A DNA stretch of 64,000 bases from Brugia malayi (GCF_000002995.4 NW_025062478.1:2332001-2396000), one strand, 5' to 3'. Positions 51,346 through 64,000 are shown, numbered from the stretch's first letter. Notes: generated from the sequence alone by a model not told the origin. Translations and numbers: made by a program.

Positions 51346-54300
51346 ATGAAACTTTTACAACAAATTATTCGTCCATTACTGGGTATTTTCTTTGGTATAA
51401 CTCTTTTATTAACATCATTCTTTGGTGATTCAGTAATTATGCTAATTTTACCAATGCTTTTACTCAATCATCAACAATGGCGCTTATTAATTGATCGTGC
51501 AATTAGTTTTTGGATTATTATACCTGTTGTAAGTTTCTTTTTCTTTTATTTTTTTATTTCTTTGAAATTATTTTTTTCGCCTTTTTTTTCTTTTTTTTTT
51601 TTTTTAAATTTTTTTTTATATATTTTTTTTTTTTTAAATCTCTTTAAAAACACATACTAATTTTATCCAATCATTGTCAAAATTTTCCCAAAGAAAAATA
51701 TTATTAAAATATATTTGCAATGGAACGCAAAAAAAAATAATTCTTTTTTTTTTTTTTTTTTTTACATTCAATAATAATAAATGATTTTAAAAAAATAATT
51801 TTTGCTGATAAATAATTGAATTGATGAAATAAAGTAATTATTAGTCAATTTTATCGTTTAGATGAATCGAAAGAAATATACTATGATTACTATAATTGAT
51901 TATTTAATATATTAGCTTAAAAATAAAAATAAACAATATTGATAATATGAATTTAAAAATAATAATAATCACAAATTTAAAATAATCGGATTTATATTGA
52001 TTATTATTATCTCTTCATTTTCCTCTTTTTTTTTTTTTACTTTTTTTTTTTTTATTCGATTTAATTTACAATCGAAAGAATATGAATTTGTATAATTTCA
52101 ATAATTAATAATTAAAAAACTTTTACAAAAAAAGAAAAAAAAAATTTTTCATAGAAGTAAAATTATTTATTTTAGACATTTTTGGAATATATATTTGGTA
52201 TGAAATTCAAAGTAATCGGTGATACGATTGATTATGATCGTCCAGCATTGATCATAATGAATCATCGGACACGGCTTGATTGGATGTATTTTTGGGCGGC
52301 ATTATTTAAGATGAATCCATGGCTATTAATTAGTTCAAAAATTGCTTTAAAAGCTGAACTTCGACATATACCAGCAGCAGGTTTACTTTTATTTACTATA
52401 AAATTTCATATAAAAATTATTTCTTATTTTTCTTTTATTGTTTCAGATTTTAGTTAAACAAATTTTTCATTATTTCACTAAATTAAGTATGATTAGAAGT
52501 AAACTATACTTTAACTAAACTGAAATTTAAAAGTAAAAATTGAATGATTTAATAATTGTTTTTTGATTTAAAGGTTTTGGAATGGAAGCAAATCAGTTTA
52601 TTTTTTTGGATCGTAAAATAAAAACGGATAAGGAACGAATTTCGGAAGCAATCCGTTATTATGCATCCGTTGGAAGCAATTATCAGGTTTTATCTTTAAA
52701 ATTATCATTTTTAAATATCTCTTACAATCAGCAAATGATAATTGGTGCTAAAGTTCCATTAGTTTCTATTAGTAAATAAATTAATTTGAACAAAAATAAA
52801 AGTTTTTTTTTTTTTAAATTTATTTGCGTTATCTAAGCAAATAGTTACATTTAAAAGTTTAATGATTAAATTTAAGAAAGAAAAAGAAAAATAAAAATGA
52901 AATATTCATTTTAGATACAGCGCTATAAATTTAGCTAATTTTATTTTATCAAACATTTTTTTTTTTTTGATATTTTATTATATTTCGTTTTATTCTAGTT
53001 GACTACGTATAATTTAAATTAGTCAGTTAGATGTAATTTTTTTTCTAACATATATAAAAATACAATTCTTTAAACTAAAGAAAAAACAAAATATAAAAAG
53101 GAAAATTATTTGGTTACTGCTAAAATTAAACTGAATATATTTAGGAAACTGAAAAAGATTAGTTTAATTTTACATACATTTTATTTCATCTTAATTAACA
53201 TTTTTTTTTTTTTTTTTTCATATATTTTATGCAATTATTTTAAAAATTTTTTCCATTTTTTTAAAAAAAAAAAAAAAAAAAACTGCCACTATTTCAATCA
53301 ATTTTAAAACAATATTTAATCATAAATAATTATCATTCACTTTTATATTATTATTATTATTATTTAGATATTATTATTTCCTGAAGGAACGGATAAAACG
53401 CCCAGTACAACAATGAAAAGTAATAATTATGCAAAAAAGAATGGTTTAAAACAATTAAATAATTTAATCTATCCTCGTTCAGCTGGATTTATTCATTTAA
53501 TCAATGAAATGAAACAATGTTTGTTTTTATCAAATTATTCAAATTAATTATTCAATTAACAACAAATAATAAGATGATTAAAATTTGGTAAAAATTATTT
53601 AAAATATATTAGATTCAGTAGATAAGATTATGTTATCAAGTGTTGATAAATAAATGAATTAAATAAACAAATAAATAAGAGATTAAAGTAATTCAAATGA
53701 AATATAATTGTAGAAGAAAAACAAAACAAAAAAAAACTTTTTTTCTTCATTTCTAATATAAATGATAAATTATTTATTTGATAAATTTTAGATAATTATA
53801 TTGATTGTATTTATGATGTAACTATTGCTTATCCGGTAAATATTGTTCAATCGGAAATTAATCTTATTTTAACCGGTCGTACACCACAAAAAGTATTATT
53901 TCATATTGAACGCATTGATCTGTCATGTTTACCGCCTAGAGATGATGATATTGCTCAATGGATTAATGAGTATAACTTATATAATTCGTTGTCTTTTTTT
54001 TAATTTCATTTTAAATTGAAAAAAATTTAAATTAAACATAATTGTAAGCTTAGAAATTATTAAATTTATTAAATAGGATATATGTTATCAAATAAGTAAA
54101 TATAAGTAAGTAAATAAATAAATAAACGAGAGATTAAAGTGATTTAAAATTAAATATAACTGTAAGCTTAAAAATTACAAGATAGAATTATTAGATTCAT
54201 TTAAGAGATAAAATTTTGATGAAATGTTTGAAATATTTTTTTCTTTTTGAAAAAAAAAAAAAATAAAATTATACAATTTTTAGGTTATGGATTGCTAAAG

Positions 54301-54821
54301 ACGAGAAATTAGATTCATTTTATTCACAGCAACCGCCACGTATACATTTTCCAAATGATAACAATAAATTTATATGGGAGGTTAGTAAATAGAAAATTTA
54401 GAAGAGTAATGGATAAAGAAATGTTAAAAAATTTAGGAGATAAATTTGAAGAGCTATTAAATAATAAATTATTTCAGGATGATAATTCACTTCAGAAGAC
54501 AGTCAAATTGTTTACACTATGCTTTTGGTTATTACTTATTACACTTTGGTTCTATCATTTAACATTTCTACGATTTGTTCAGGTAATATGTTAAATATTT
54601 TTTTTTTTTTTTAATTAATAAATAATAAAATTGTAAATTATGTAATCAATCATATAAATTGCTAAGATCTAATATAATCTGAAAATAATAATAAATTTTA
54701 GGTACTTTTTGCATATTTCATTTTTGCATATGTTTATGTACATAGTAAATATGGTGGTATCCAACAAATGGTATATGTCAAATGGTGGCATACAATGAAA
54801 TCAAAAATAGCTCATTGGTAA
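51346..54821 (+). CDS. LCLAT1: LCLAT1-type lysophospholipid acyltransferase
   Basis: Eight exons (51346-51528, 52176-52380, 52574-52686, 53368-53518, 53792-53969, 54284-54380, 54478-54582, 54702-54821) join in phase to 383 residues. The N-terminal membrane helix (IRPLLGIFFGITLLLTSFFG) is followed by the acyltransferase motif I NHRTRLDW (HX4D), the substrate region GFGMEANQFIFLDRK, and motif III LLFPEGTDKT. YAKKNGLKQLNNLIYPRSAG and YDVTIAYPVNIVQSE follow the human LCLAT1 order. Hydrophobic C-terminal helices (LFTLCFWLLLITLWF and VLFAYFIFAYVYV) anchor it in the ER or mitochondria-associated membrane. The family (AGPAT/PlsC; C. elegans acl-8/9/10 type) re-acylates lysocardiolipin or lysophosphatidylinositol. 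Which nematode paralogue this is cannot be settled here. Confidence 0.92.
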
Positions 54822-55365
54822 CATTTATCAAATTTTAAAGTCTAATCCGATTGAATTTTTATTTGTGAGATAATTTTGGAATATTAAGCAAAAATGATGT
54901 TAACAATTTTTCCATTTTATTAATCATAAATAGATGAGAGCATGTGATGATTTTCGAAACTCTGATTTGTGCCATATTTTCAGTGATCCTGTATAAACTG
55001 TTTATCCTTTTTTTTTTTTTTTGAAATAGTAAAGTGGCAATTTGTTAGAGACTATCATTTTATTCATACAATATTAAAATGAGGAAATTAAAGAACGTGA
55101 ATTCAGAACGAAAGGAAATTAGTTAATGAGTAAACTCAAGCCATACTAAAATGCAAAATGAATATCGAAATTTTAAGCTTATGATTGGTTCAATTCCTTC
55201 GGAAATTCCTTTCATGTTTTCTTTTTTTTTCAGAAACAACAAATATGAAATAAGAATCAAGGAGAAAAGAAAAAAACGACAGAAAAGAATATGTAACTCA
55301 TTCCCTATATTCAGAAAATGGAATATATTTAATTTTTTACTTCATATTTAAACAAAAAAAAAAAA
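54822..55365. other. Intergenic between convergent genes
   Basis: The 3' UTRs of the LCLAT1-like (+) and USP39-like (-) genes meet here. A 66-residue open frame (55151-55351) is Lys/Arg-rich with no recognisable domain, and I do not call it. Confidence 0.6.
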
Positions 55366-58300
55366 TTATTGTTCCATTTCGTTCATAGTTTCTTCACCTC
55401 CTTCCGTCTCACCTGCTCGTTGTTCACGTGTTTTCGAAGTATTCAAACGCCAAATCTAAATTTCACAATAAATTTCTAACAATGTAAGAAAAAAAAAAAT
55501 TTTTTTTTTCTAATGAATGTAAAACAAAAAATTATAAAATAAGCCTCTGTCAAATGTTTATTATAAATGAAAAGTGAATGAGCACAATGAGATAACCTGT
55601 ATATAAGATTCCGCTAGTGTAATCATCTGCGGCAATATTTCTTTCACATGCAAATCTTCCAGTTCATACCATTTCTGGGTACCCTGGAAATAATATTTCT
55701 TCTTCGATTGAGATATAAAAGAAAAATAAATCTTTTCGCCTATTAATCCAACATATATTTGATGAAAAGAAACGAACATTGTGAAGAATTTGAATACGAT
55801 ATGAGCCAGCTGATGGTGGACCATCATGAACAATATTTGAAACGAGATCATAAGTTGTATATTTATGCAGAGGACGCATCTCTTCCGCCAAACAATCATA
55901 CAAGTCAACATTGCTGAAATAATTTAGAGTCAATTAAAACATTATACAAACAGCAAAAATACAAAATTTATTAGAAAGTATTAGATGCTAAATATCTGAA
56001 ACTCAACGTTTGAGTTCATAAATAGTCACTGAATTGTAAGTTTAATTATTATATTTGCGTCAGAGTATAAAGCAAAATTCTTTATTCATTACCTTATAGG
56101 AAAATTGACAATTGTAGGATTTTTTTCAACAAACCACTGATTCTTATGAAATCTTTTGTAGGTTATAATTAGATAAGGTGGTAAACGGACCAGTTGAAAA
56201 CGTTTCATGAAATTTTCACTGTATGTTTTGTATTCCTGGAAATAATCAACAAAGAAATTTTATCGCATTCAAAAGTAAGTTGCTCTTATAGTTAATGCTA
56301 GTAATGTGAAGAAAAAAAAATTTGAAGAAAAAGTAGGGTAATAACCTTTTCAGTAACTCCATTAAATTTAGTTAAGAGCACAGACAATGGCACTTGTGGT
56401 ATAATATTTTGCAACAATTCATCACGATAAAGTGGTGCAGCTGGCAAATCCAACGTAAGATAAAGAAATGGAATTTCGAGTTTTTTCTCTAAAAGATAAC
56501 AGTTCAGCAACAAATTTCATATTTTAGCAAGAAAATGAAATAAATTAAGAAAATGTAATAATGAAAAATTAAACAGATCGAAAGAAAAGCACCTTTATAT
56601 TCGTCAGTTTCCAACAATGTTTTTCGTGCTTCCTCAGTTGTTTCCACCGGTATTACTTTTCGTGTAAACTCATGCAGTCTACCTCGAAATATTTTGTAGA
56701 TAATGGATGAGGATGTTTTGCGAGTACCATTCAGGGCTATATGAAGAGTATTCAACAAAAAATTCAGGAATTCAGCTGCATCACCTGTAATTTTAGAATA
56801 ATAGATATGATTTAACTATTTTTATTTCGAAAATCTTCTTTTTTTCTGCAGCTACTTAAAGTGTATATGTTCAAAACTAATTAAGCGAACAAACCTTGTC
56901 TAGTGATCTGAAATTTTTTGTTACTGCATAATACACTGGCTTGTAACATTTCATGAGGTGAGACGTGAGCTTTGAACGCCTTTGGATTCCATAATTTTCT
57001 GATTAATTCACCAAAACGTTTTGGCAAAAGCGTTAACTTATCACCAGGTGGTCTTTTTATATTTATATAACTTTCTTCACGCAGGAAGTAGTCACGAAGT
57101 GGTGGAACATGTGAAAGTGCCTGAAATATAATTCTTATTAGCTGTAACAAAATATCTGTTTTCGAATCAGTGAATAAATATTTAAAAAAGCTCTCTAATC
57201 AAAAATGAGGACATTTACTTGCCTTAATAATATTAATTCTCTTTAAGTGCAAAGCAGCTGCAAATAATCTTCAGTTTGCAAATGGAGTAAGGTATTTATT
57301 AAAATCAATTATTAGGAAATATGAGAATATACGCTCATTATTATGCAAATATATGCTGATTAAGTTTAAATATACATTGATTATTAGTTGAATACAACAT
57401 GAAAACTTCAAAATGATAACTCACATGGAGGACCACATTTTCATAATCATTAGCCTTGATATTGTTAAGACCCACAACTCCTGGATGATAAGTTGTTCCA
57501 TCAAAAGCTCGAGCCATCTTTCCTATCTTATCGATCTCCATGATATATTTTGTTGTGTATGTTGGTTTCAACACATACTAAAGAAATTTATATCCTTTTT
57601 AGAAATAGTTTAAACAATCTTTCACCAATTCTTAAAGCAATAATAATTTTCCTTATTAGTTTTTTTAAATCAATAACCTTGATATCATCCAACGATGGAT
57701 CAATGATTTCATAATTGTCTGGCAAACAGTAAAATTTCAAAGTGCTTAAATTCAAGAAAACTCGGTGATTGGTATCCAACGAATGAGTGTACGCATGAGT
57801 GCTGGTACCTCGACCCTAAAAATTAGCTGAACATTGCAAAAAGTATGGGCTATTAAGAATTTTCTCAATGATACTGATGAAATTTCTCAATGCCTGATGA
57901 AAGTATCAAATAATGACAACAAATTCTTTACAGTTCTAAAAATCACCTGGAAATATTTTCCGCAAACCATACAAGCATAAACATTAATGTGTGATAATGA
58001 AACAGAACAAAGCTTTTCAAAATCAAAATCCAATGCGCATCTGCAAAAATATAAGTTCTGAATAGCTATAAATGAAAGAAAAACTCCTTCTATAAAATCT
58101 TAAAACTGTAACAAAAAAAAAAAAAAAAAAAGCAAACAAATTCGAAAGGTGAACCTATCAATGGTATCCAAATACGGGCACTGTCGACTTGGTTTTTCAA
58201 TTTGAGCCTTTTTCAACGACCAAACTGCATCAATATCCGTATCAAGTAGCTCCGGATGTTCCTCTTCTTCTTTCAACAGCCTAGCAATTTCCAATTCTCT

Positions 58301-59814
58301 TGCTGTTGGTTCTTTTTTGATTTTCTCTATGTTATTCTGTTCTAAATTCGTACCATTCGTCTCACTTACCAATCCTGCTTTTGAAGATGTCCCTAAAAGA
58401 GTAAAAAATTTACATGCATATATCAAATTAATTTAAAAAAATGACTGAATTCAATAAAAATATTAATTTAAGAAACTATAAAGGCATACCATCAAGAACT
58501 TCATTGGTATCATTTTTTTTTTCCTTTTCCATCGAAGAACGACGACGTCTGTCACTTTTAGAGTGCTAGAAATAACAATCATTTAAACTGGAGAAGAGAA
58601 CATTTATTTCAGCCCTGCTTTAAAGTAATTACTTAAAGTGCCTAATAGATATGCGGTATATAATACAATATAGGAAATGTAAAATGCCTTTTTTGATGAC
58701 TTAGCATCTTTATGACTTGAATGCTTGCGTTTCGACCGTGTTCTCGAATCATCTCGACTGATATCACTGCCAGAATCTGCTGATCGTGATCTCTTACGTT
58801 TTCTATCCCTAACATTACTACTAGATTCTTCCTGTCGACTTTTTCTTGAAGATTCACTGGATAATTTATCTGGAAATATTAGCACATTGATGTCTAACAT
58901 TGTGTGAAATGTTTTCTTCTACCAGTATATCATTCAAATTTTGATAAATCACAAAATCAAGTATAAAACCAGTAATGACAAAAGAATAATAAATGTGTAG
59001 AAAAATAACCTGCTTTAGTTGCTATTTCACTCTTCTCATTTCCACTCTCATTTTCCACTAATTCGCCATCCTCATTACTTGTAGAAACACCCTGAACAGA
59101 TTTTAAAGAAAGAAATTTTCCTCCCAAACAAATGAAAGCTTAACTTGATTGAGAGCAGATAATATATAATTCTTACAGGCATCATTTCTTTTACAGTTTC
59201 AACATTTTGTCCACCATTTCGATGGTTTTCACTGCGTTCACTCTGAAAACTAAGCACAACTTAATATTAAGAAATTAAATGGTTTCCTTTCCACTCTCTT
59301 TCTAAAAAATATGAATGAAATATTTTCCTACTTTCCTACCATTTCTGCAATCGAAACTGCCATAAATATGTTTTACGTCGTTTGAGATTCCGCTATTCCA
59401 AGTTCTGCTCCTAATTTTAACATTATTGACAAACATTTGGAAAGATCAAGAAAGTGCTCTTAAATCTGCTCGTCATCTACAGAAATAGTAGGAGGAATGG
59501 CTAGCAGGAAAACTAACAACAATAATGTTGAAATTCGTCGTGATAAATAGTATCAAAAAGTGATTAAAAAAAAAAGGAAAAACAATAACAACAGGTAGTA
59601 ACAAAGGTAACTAACAAGAAACAAAAAATGTAAAAAACAAACAATGCATATAATGCATGTATTAAATAAACAGGTATGATAACCGAATTTGAAAATGAAT
59701 GAAAAAAGAATAGCAATATAGTTATATCTGATCTATCAATACTCAAATAGAAAAAAGGCAAACCTTATTTTCGTTACTTTCCTCTGTCCGTTTTCTATTC
59801 CTTGTTGTAACCAT
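55366..59814 (-). CDS. USP39: USP39/Sad1-like inactive USP, tri-snRNP splicing factor
   Basis: About a dozen exons on the minus strand from ATG 59814 to TAA 55366. The N-terminus is RS/KR-rich (SRSADSGSDISRDDSRTRSK), like U4/U6.U5 tri-snRNP proteins. It then carries CPYLDTIDR and a UBP-type zinc finger (LCSVSLSHINVYACMVCGKY; HAYTHSLDTNHRVFLNL). The USP fold is full length: GVVGLNNIKANDYENVVLHA, SHVPPLRDYFLREESYINIK, RFGELIRKLWNPKAFKAHVS, PHEMLQASVLCSNKKFQITR, IPFLYLTLDLPAAPLYRDEL, IVNFPISNVDLYDCL, TTYDLVSNIVHDGPPSAGSY and ILPQMITLAESYIQIW. At the catalytic Cys position the sequence is N-D-Y, as in human USP39, so it should be a pseudo-enzyme. The family is needed for tri-snRNP assembly and pre-mRNA splicing. 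The acidic C-terminal tail (TEGGEETMNEMEQ) differs from human. Confidence 0.96.
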
Positions 59815-59964
59815 TGTGAAAGTGAAATATTCTACAAATTATCGATGTATGCAAATGTTACATATCACAAATATCACCCATCTAATTTTAATTCGCAGTT
59901 AAAATCAATAAAATGCTAAATCTATTTAAATTCCCCATACTTTTATACTTGTCTTTGGATAATT

Positions 59965-60118
59965 CCTCGGACAAAACGATTCCCACATTTCACAATTCCT
60001 CAGGCAAAATAATCCCGCATTCTCATAATACCTTGGGCAAAATAATCCCGCATTCTCGTAATTCCTTGGGCAAAATAATTCCCGCGTTTTCATAATTCCA
60101 CGGGCAAAACGACGCCCA
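59965..60118. repeat. 33-bp minisatellite upstream of USP39
   Basis: Units start at 59965, 59998, 60031, 60064 (34 bp) and 60098 (partial). The core is CCTTGGGCAAAATAATCCCG followed by CATTCTCATAATT-like sequence. The array starts 150 bp upstream of the USP39 ATG. Because 33 is a multiple of three, the minus strand encodes an 11-residue repeat (RNYENAGLFCP) in a 95-codon open frame at 60213-59926. Composition is less AT-rich than the surroundings. Confidence 0.93.
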
Positions 60119-61357
60119 CCCCTACCCCTTCCCCTGTTATAACCACTAAATCTTTCCGACCAGACAAAAGTGCTCAACTTAACAAACCAAACATAAAATC
60201 GCTCGCATAGCATCTATGAAATTAATTGATCCAATGCAATTAAAGAATTGTATTATCAGGTACTACTGCTAGTAATATATTTTAATTAATAATTGTTACA
60301 ATAACAATATTTTAAAAAAATCAAAAAAAATTGACAAGTAGTCTTTTTTAAAAAAAAATTCCACAAATATGACGAATATTTATATTAAAATAATAATTAA
60401 TTAAACGATAAATTGCAATATTGATTTTCAAATTTCATACTATATTGTGAAAGCCTTTTGTTATTATTCATTCAAAAAAAAAAAAACACTGTCATTTTTT
60501 CTTGATAACTAAAAAAATTCAAATAATGATTTGGATTATTCTATGATTGTGTCAGTTCATTCTTATCAATAATTTTATCATTCATTGCATATTGCACTTA
60601 TTAGTGCTTTAAATCTTTGATTAATTCTCACTTTTAGTCTCTCTTGAAATAAAATGCCTTTTTTCCAAATTAAATTTCAGAATTTGTTTGATTCATTCAT
60701 TTCCAATTATTCGGGAATAATCTAAATTCTATCTAATTTTCTTATATTTTAAAACACTATGGTATTATTTCACGATCAAAATGTATTTTATTCAATAAAC
60801 ATAAAATTTGATGTTTAAAAGAAAAAATAAAACTGATAATTAATTGATTCATTTTTTCAAAAAAAAAAAAAACCTTTTTTAATGATATAATTTGCAGTGC
60901 AGGAGAGAAATTGAATAAACATTTAAATATTTGAAATAATTCATTTCATTAGATGAATGATAATACATTTAAAATTTATGATAATAAAGCATAAATTTGC
61001 TAATTTTCACACATATTTCAAACTACATTTTTTTCGACAATGCTATTAATTAATTTTTGAAATTTTACAAAAGCATAAAAAATTTTTTTTCAGATATTAA
61101 TGACACTGATGGAATATAATTATAATACAGAGCTCTATTCTATTACAAATAAATAATCAAATCATTCAATTTTAATAAGTTATAACAAGTATATCAGATT
61201 ACTTACCTTAATTATCTAATTTATACTTAATTCTAGCTAATATTAAACTTTATTATCTAATTTACAATTGTTCATAATAAGAATAAATATTAATTTGCCA
61301 TAGACAATGTTACATATATAAATTAAAATTTGATATTAATTTTTCACATCGATTTTT
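60119..61357. other. Intergenic, AT-rich, no gene seen
   Basis: Contains poly-A/T tracts and no recognisable exon. The first 100 bp is relatively C-rich (CCACCCCTACCCCTTCCCCT) just outside the minisatellite. Confidence 0.65.
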
Positions 61358-63986
61358 TCACTGCAATTCGGGAAGATAGGATCGGGCAGCATTTGCAAAC
61401 ATTGTATTCGATAACTATAATTAATTCAGTTTTCTTTTTTTTTTTTTCTTTCTTTTCTTTAAAATTATATTTTTAATTTTCATTCAAAAATCCAAAAGAT
61501 ACAAAGGACAAAAAAAAAAAAAAAAAAAAAGAAAAGAAAAAAAAGAAATATTCTATGCTATATATTATTTGAAGAAAAATATTTACGTGAAAACTTACGC
61601 CACGTATATAAGTGGCAAAATATCGGCGAATTTCAGGTCGCATATGTTCAAAATGTACACAACTGAAAAGTTGTACAATTCTAGGAAACGTAACTGGCTG
61701 AGCATTTGGATCACGTTTAAGACTATTATAATAATCGTAATTTTGTTGATGAAAGTATATCCAACGCATTATCACTTGAAAACGTTGACATGCTGCATCC
61801 TCATATTCTCGTTGATTTTGACGTGTACGTTGCGCATCACGCGAAAGTAAGAAATATAATGCGTTACATGACATTAGCTAAAATTTCTTTTCATTTTTTT
61901 TTTTGAAATTTTAAAAAGTAAAATTGCTAAATTTAAAAAAAAAAAAAAAGATTTGCAATATTCAACATTTTCAATCATTTCATTATCATCATATTCAATT
62001 AAAATTCTCTAATAGTTACAACAACAAAAAAAAAAAAAAAAATTCTACAAAAGATAAAAAATTAAATTTTCATTTTCATCAAAAATTTTCAAATTTAAAA
62101 AAAAAAAAGTTTTTTTTTTTGAAAGTTTGTCAATTTTTTCTTCTAAAACAAAACAATTTTAAAAATAGTTAGAATTCATGCTAATAGTAATTCATTAAAA
62201 ATTTTATTTTTTTTTAACATTTGATATTTTATTAATTAAATTGTTGAATACTGCTTATTTTGTTGATCTTTTATTATTCACCGATTATTTCCAATTAACT
62301 TTAACTTTTTTTTAAAAAAGATTTTTTGATCATATTACTGTCAATTTTTTCTTTATGACAAAAAAAAAAAATTTGCATAAGTTATAGCAATTGAGAATAG
62401 CGTTTGAAATAATTTAAATAATAATAATTAGAAAAGGTAAAAAAATTATCAAAATGAATTCAATAATTTAAAACTTACAGCTAATGTACTTCGTTCATTT
62501 TTAATTGCTTCATCAATGTATGGCGGAAGATTATTTAACATATTTTCAGCAACAATTTGTTGGGTAGGATAAGTTACACAGCGCATCATTTGATCATCCT
62601 ATAAAATAATAAAATTTAAAATTATTGATTATTTGCATGATCTATGATCAGTTATAATTAAATATTTATCAATAATCCTTATAAAATAGCTATAAGTAAA
62701 GAAATTTCTTATTTAAAAAAAAAAAAAATTTAAAAAAAGGAAAAAATGATTACATGAAAAATAGTTTTGTATGCATCCAACACAGATTCCGGATATTTTG
62801 ATCGTTGACGTAAGAATGATTCCACTAATCGACTGAGTTGTGCAATACGAAAAAATATTGCACACTAAAAAAAATTTAAAAAAAAAAAAGAAAGAAATAA
62901 CAATTTAATTTATTTTTAAAATTAATTAAATTTAAATTAATGCAAATGTAAGTAAATACAATTGTAGATTAATTTAATTCTAAAACACATATAATTAAAA
63001 TATATTTAAAAGACTAATTTTTTTTAAAAAAAAAGAGCAAGAATAGCATAATTATTGTATTTTAATTTTTTTCCGTTAATTTTAAAGCAATAATAATTTA
63101 ACAACCTGAATCATATCTTGCATTGCAATAGAATCAAATTGAAGTACACCTGCACGCATAAAATGAACTGTTGCTTTAATTGTATGCCAATGAAATGGTA
63201 ATGCTAAATTTTTTATTTTTGATTTTTATCAAATTTAAAATTATGTAAATTGGAATAATTTAATTATAAGCTAATTAATGATAATAATATTATATAACAT
63301 CAAATATATTAGAGTTAAGAAAAAAAAAACTTGTATCAATTTAAATTTTTTTATGTAAATCTGAGTGATATGATAAAGGTAATGTGAACGAGACGTCGTC
63401 ATAAGCGTACGTCATAAGTATGCATTACAAGCACACGTAATATAAGTATACGCTTTTTTTTTTAGCGAGTAGTATTAATTTTGGTGTTTTTGTTGAAATT
63501 GAAAACATTTGAATAATTGAACTCGTTAAAAATGCTATAATAAAAAAATGATTTTTTTATCTTATTTTTTTTAACTTTACTTTTATGTCTAATAAATTTT
63601 CATTTTTAATTACAACTTTAGTGATTTAATTCATTTATTTTTTTTTATATTTTATATAACAATTTAATCAATAATTAATATTATATGAATGGATTATTTA
63701 TATGATCGAATATTATTTCTATATTTTAAATTGTAACTAATTCATCCATCTTTCCTTCAATTAACTACTGAAAATGCTAGATAAATTATTATTCCAATCA
63801 TTTTGCTTTTGTTTACTTTTCTTAGTCACATATTATAAATAAATAAATGATAAAATAATTATACACAACTAACCGGTACAATTCAGGATTGGTGATCGTA
63901 CGCCGGTTTTATTTACAAGTTCATGAATATAAAGTGAATGAGCACAAGCTATTGCTGTATTAATGGTTTCTACTCGATTTTCACCT
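61358..63986 (-). CDS. 3' end of a large helical protein (identity uncertain)
   Basis: Exons on the minus strand: 63986-63874, 63203-63106, 62864-62753, 62598-62479, 61877-61599 and a possible last exon, 61414-61358. All join in frame; the gene continues beyond 64000. The protein is helix-rich and well conserved in style: INTAIACAHSLYIHELVNKT, LPFHWHTIKATVHFMRAGVL, IAQLSRLVESFLRQRSKYPE, VAENMLNNLPPYIDEAIKNE, LMSCNALYFLLSRDAQRTRQ, EYEDAACQRFQVIMRWIYFH and FPRIVQLFSCVHFEHMRPEI. No catalytic motif, membrane helix or zinc ligand pattern is visible. It reads like the C-terminal repeat region of a very large scaffold. UNC-80/UNC-79-type NALCN channel scaffolds are my best guess, but this is from memory of style, not alignment. 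The last exon (LSNTMFANAARSYLPELQ, TGA) is less certain. Confidence 0.7.
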
Positions 63987-64000
63987 CTAAAAAATCATTT

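Noticed and set aside
55151..55351. 66-codon Lys/Arg-rich frame between convergent genes
   Set aside because: No domain, A-rich composition and position in a 3' UTR region make it a chance frame.
61924..62172. 82-codon plus-strand Lys/Asn/Phe frame
   Set aside because: It is made of poly-A tracts inside an intron of the minus-strand gene.

Overview
The window looks like nuclear DNA from a nematode, most likely a clade III (filarial-type) worm. It is strongly AT-rich. Genes are broken into many short exons with worm-style acceptors (T-rich tract followed by TTTCAG or TTTTAG). Introns are crowded with poly-T/poly-A runs, one of them 78 T long. The proteins are clearly animal. The phylum and clade are inference from gene structure and composition; no spliced-leader or mitochondrial marker is present to fix the species. 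I saw no viral, Wolbachia-like, rRNA or convincing tRNA sequence.

Layout, left to right. 0-7.5 kb (+): the 5'-truncated end of an ARID4A/B-type chromatin protein (ARID, chromo-barrel, basic C-terminal coiled segment). It converges on a two-gene minus-strand cluster: a twin-CX9C mitochondrial protein resembling COA4 (10.2-9.5 kb), then a C8orf76-like protein (9.3-7.7 kb). The two convergent 3' ends share a hairpin that places AATAAA on both strands. The COA4 gene is divergent from a PHF10/BAF45a homologue (10.8-16.9 kb, +), and a 26-bp minisatellite lies between them. Then on the plus strand: a PPP1R21 homologue (19.0-24.5 kb), a SNAPC4/SNAP190 homologue (25.9-33.6 kb), a tiny single-Ig-domain gene (35.5-36.8 kb), a 7-kb AT-rich gene-poor stretch with a 50-bp tandem repeat, and an otubain, OTUB1 (43.8-45.8 kb).

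At 49.6-47.4 kb (-) I assembled a small unrecognised gene for a 173-residue single-pass membrane protein. Its exons were too short to stand out as open frames, but they join in phase. Then come an LCLAT1-type lysophospholipid acyltransferase (51.3-54.8 kb, +), a convergent USP39/Sad1 splicing factor (59.8-55.4 kb, -), a 33-bp minisatellite just upstream of USP39, and the 3' end of a large minus-strand helical protein (64.0-61.4 kb) that I could not identify firmly.

Functionally most genes are housekeeping: chromatin (ARID4, PHF10), snRNA transcription (SNAPC4), tri-snRNP assembly (USP39), ubiquitin editing (OTUB1), endosome/phosphatase biology (PPP1R21), cytochrome oxidase assembly (COA4) and phospholipid remodelling (LCLAT1). 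They do not form one pathway. I found no convincing undescribed system. The most unusual items are the palindromic two-way polyadenylation element, the orphan membrane protein, the promoter-proximal minisatellites with open reading frames, and several residue changes at conserved positions (OTUB1 DGCC, PHF10 PHD2 CX3C, the Ig F-strand cysteine shift).
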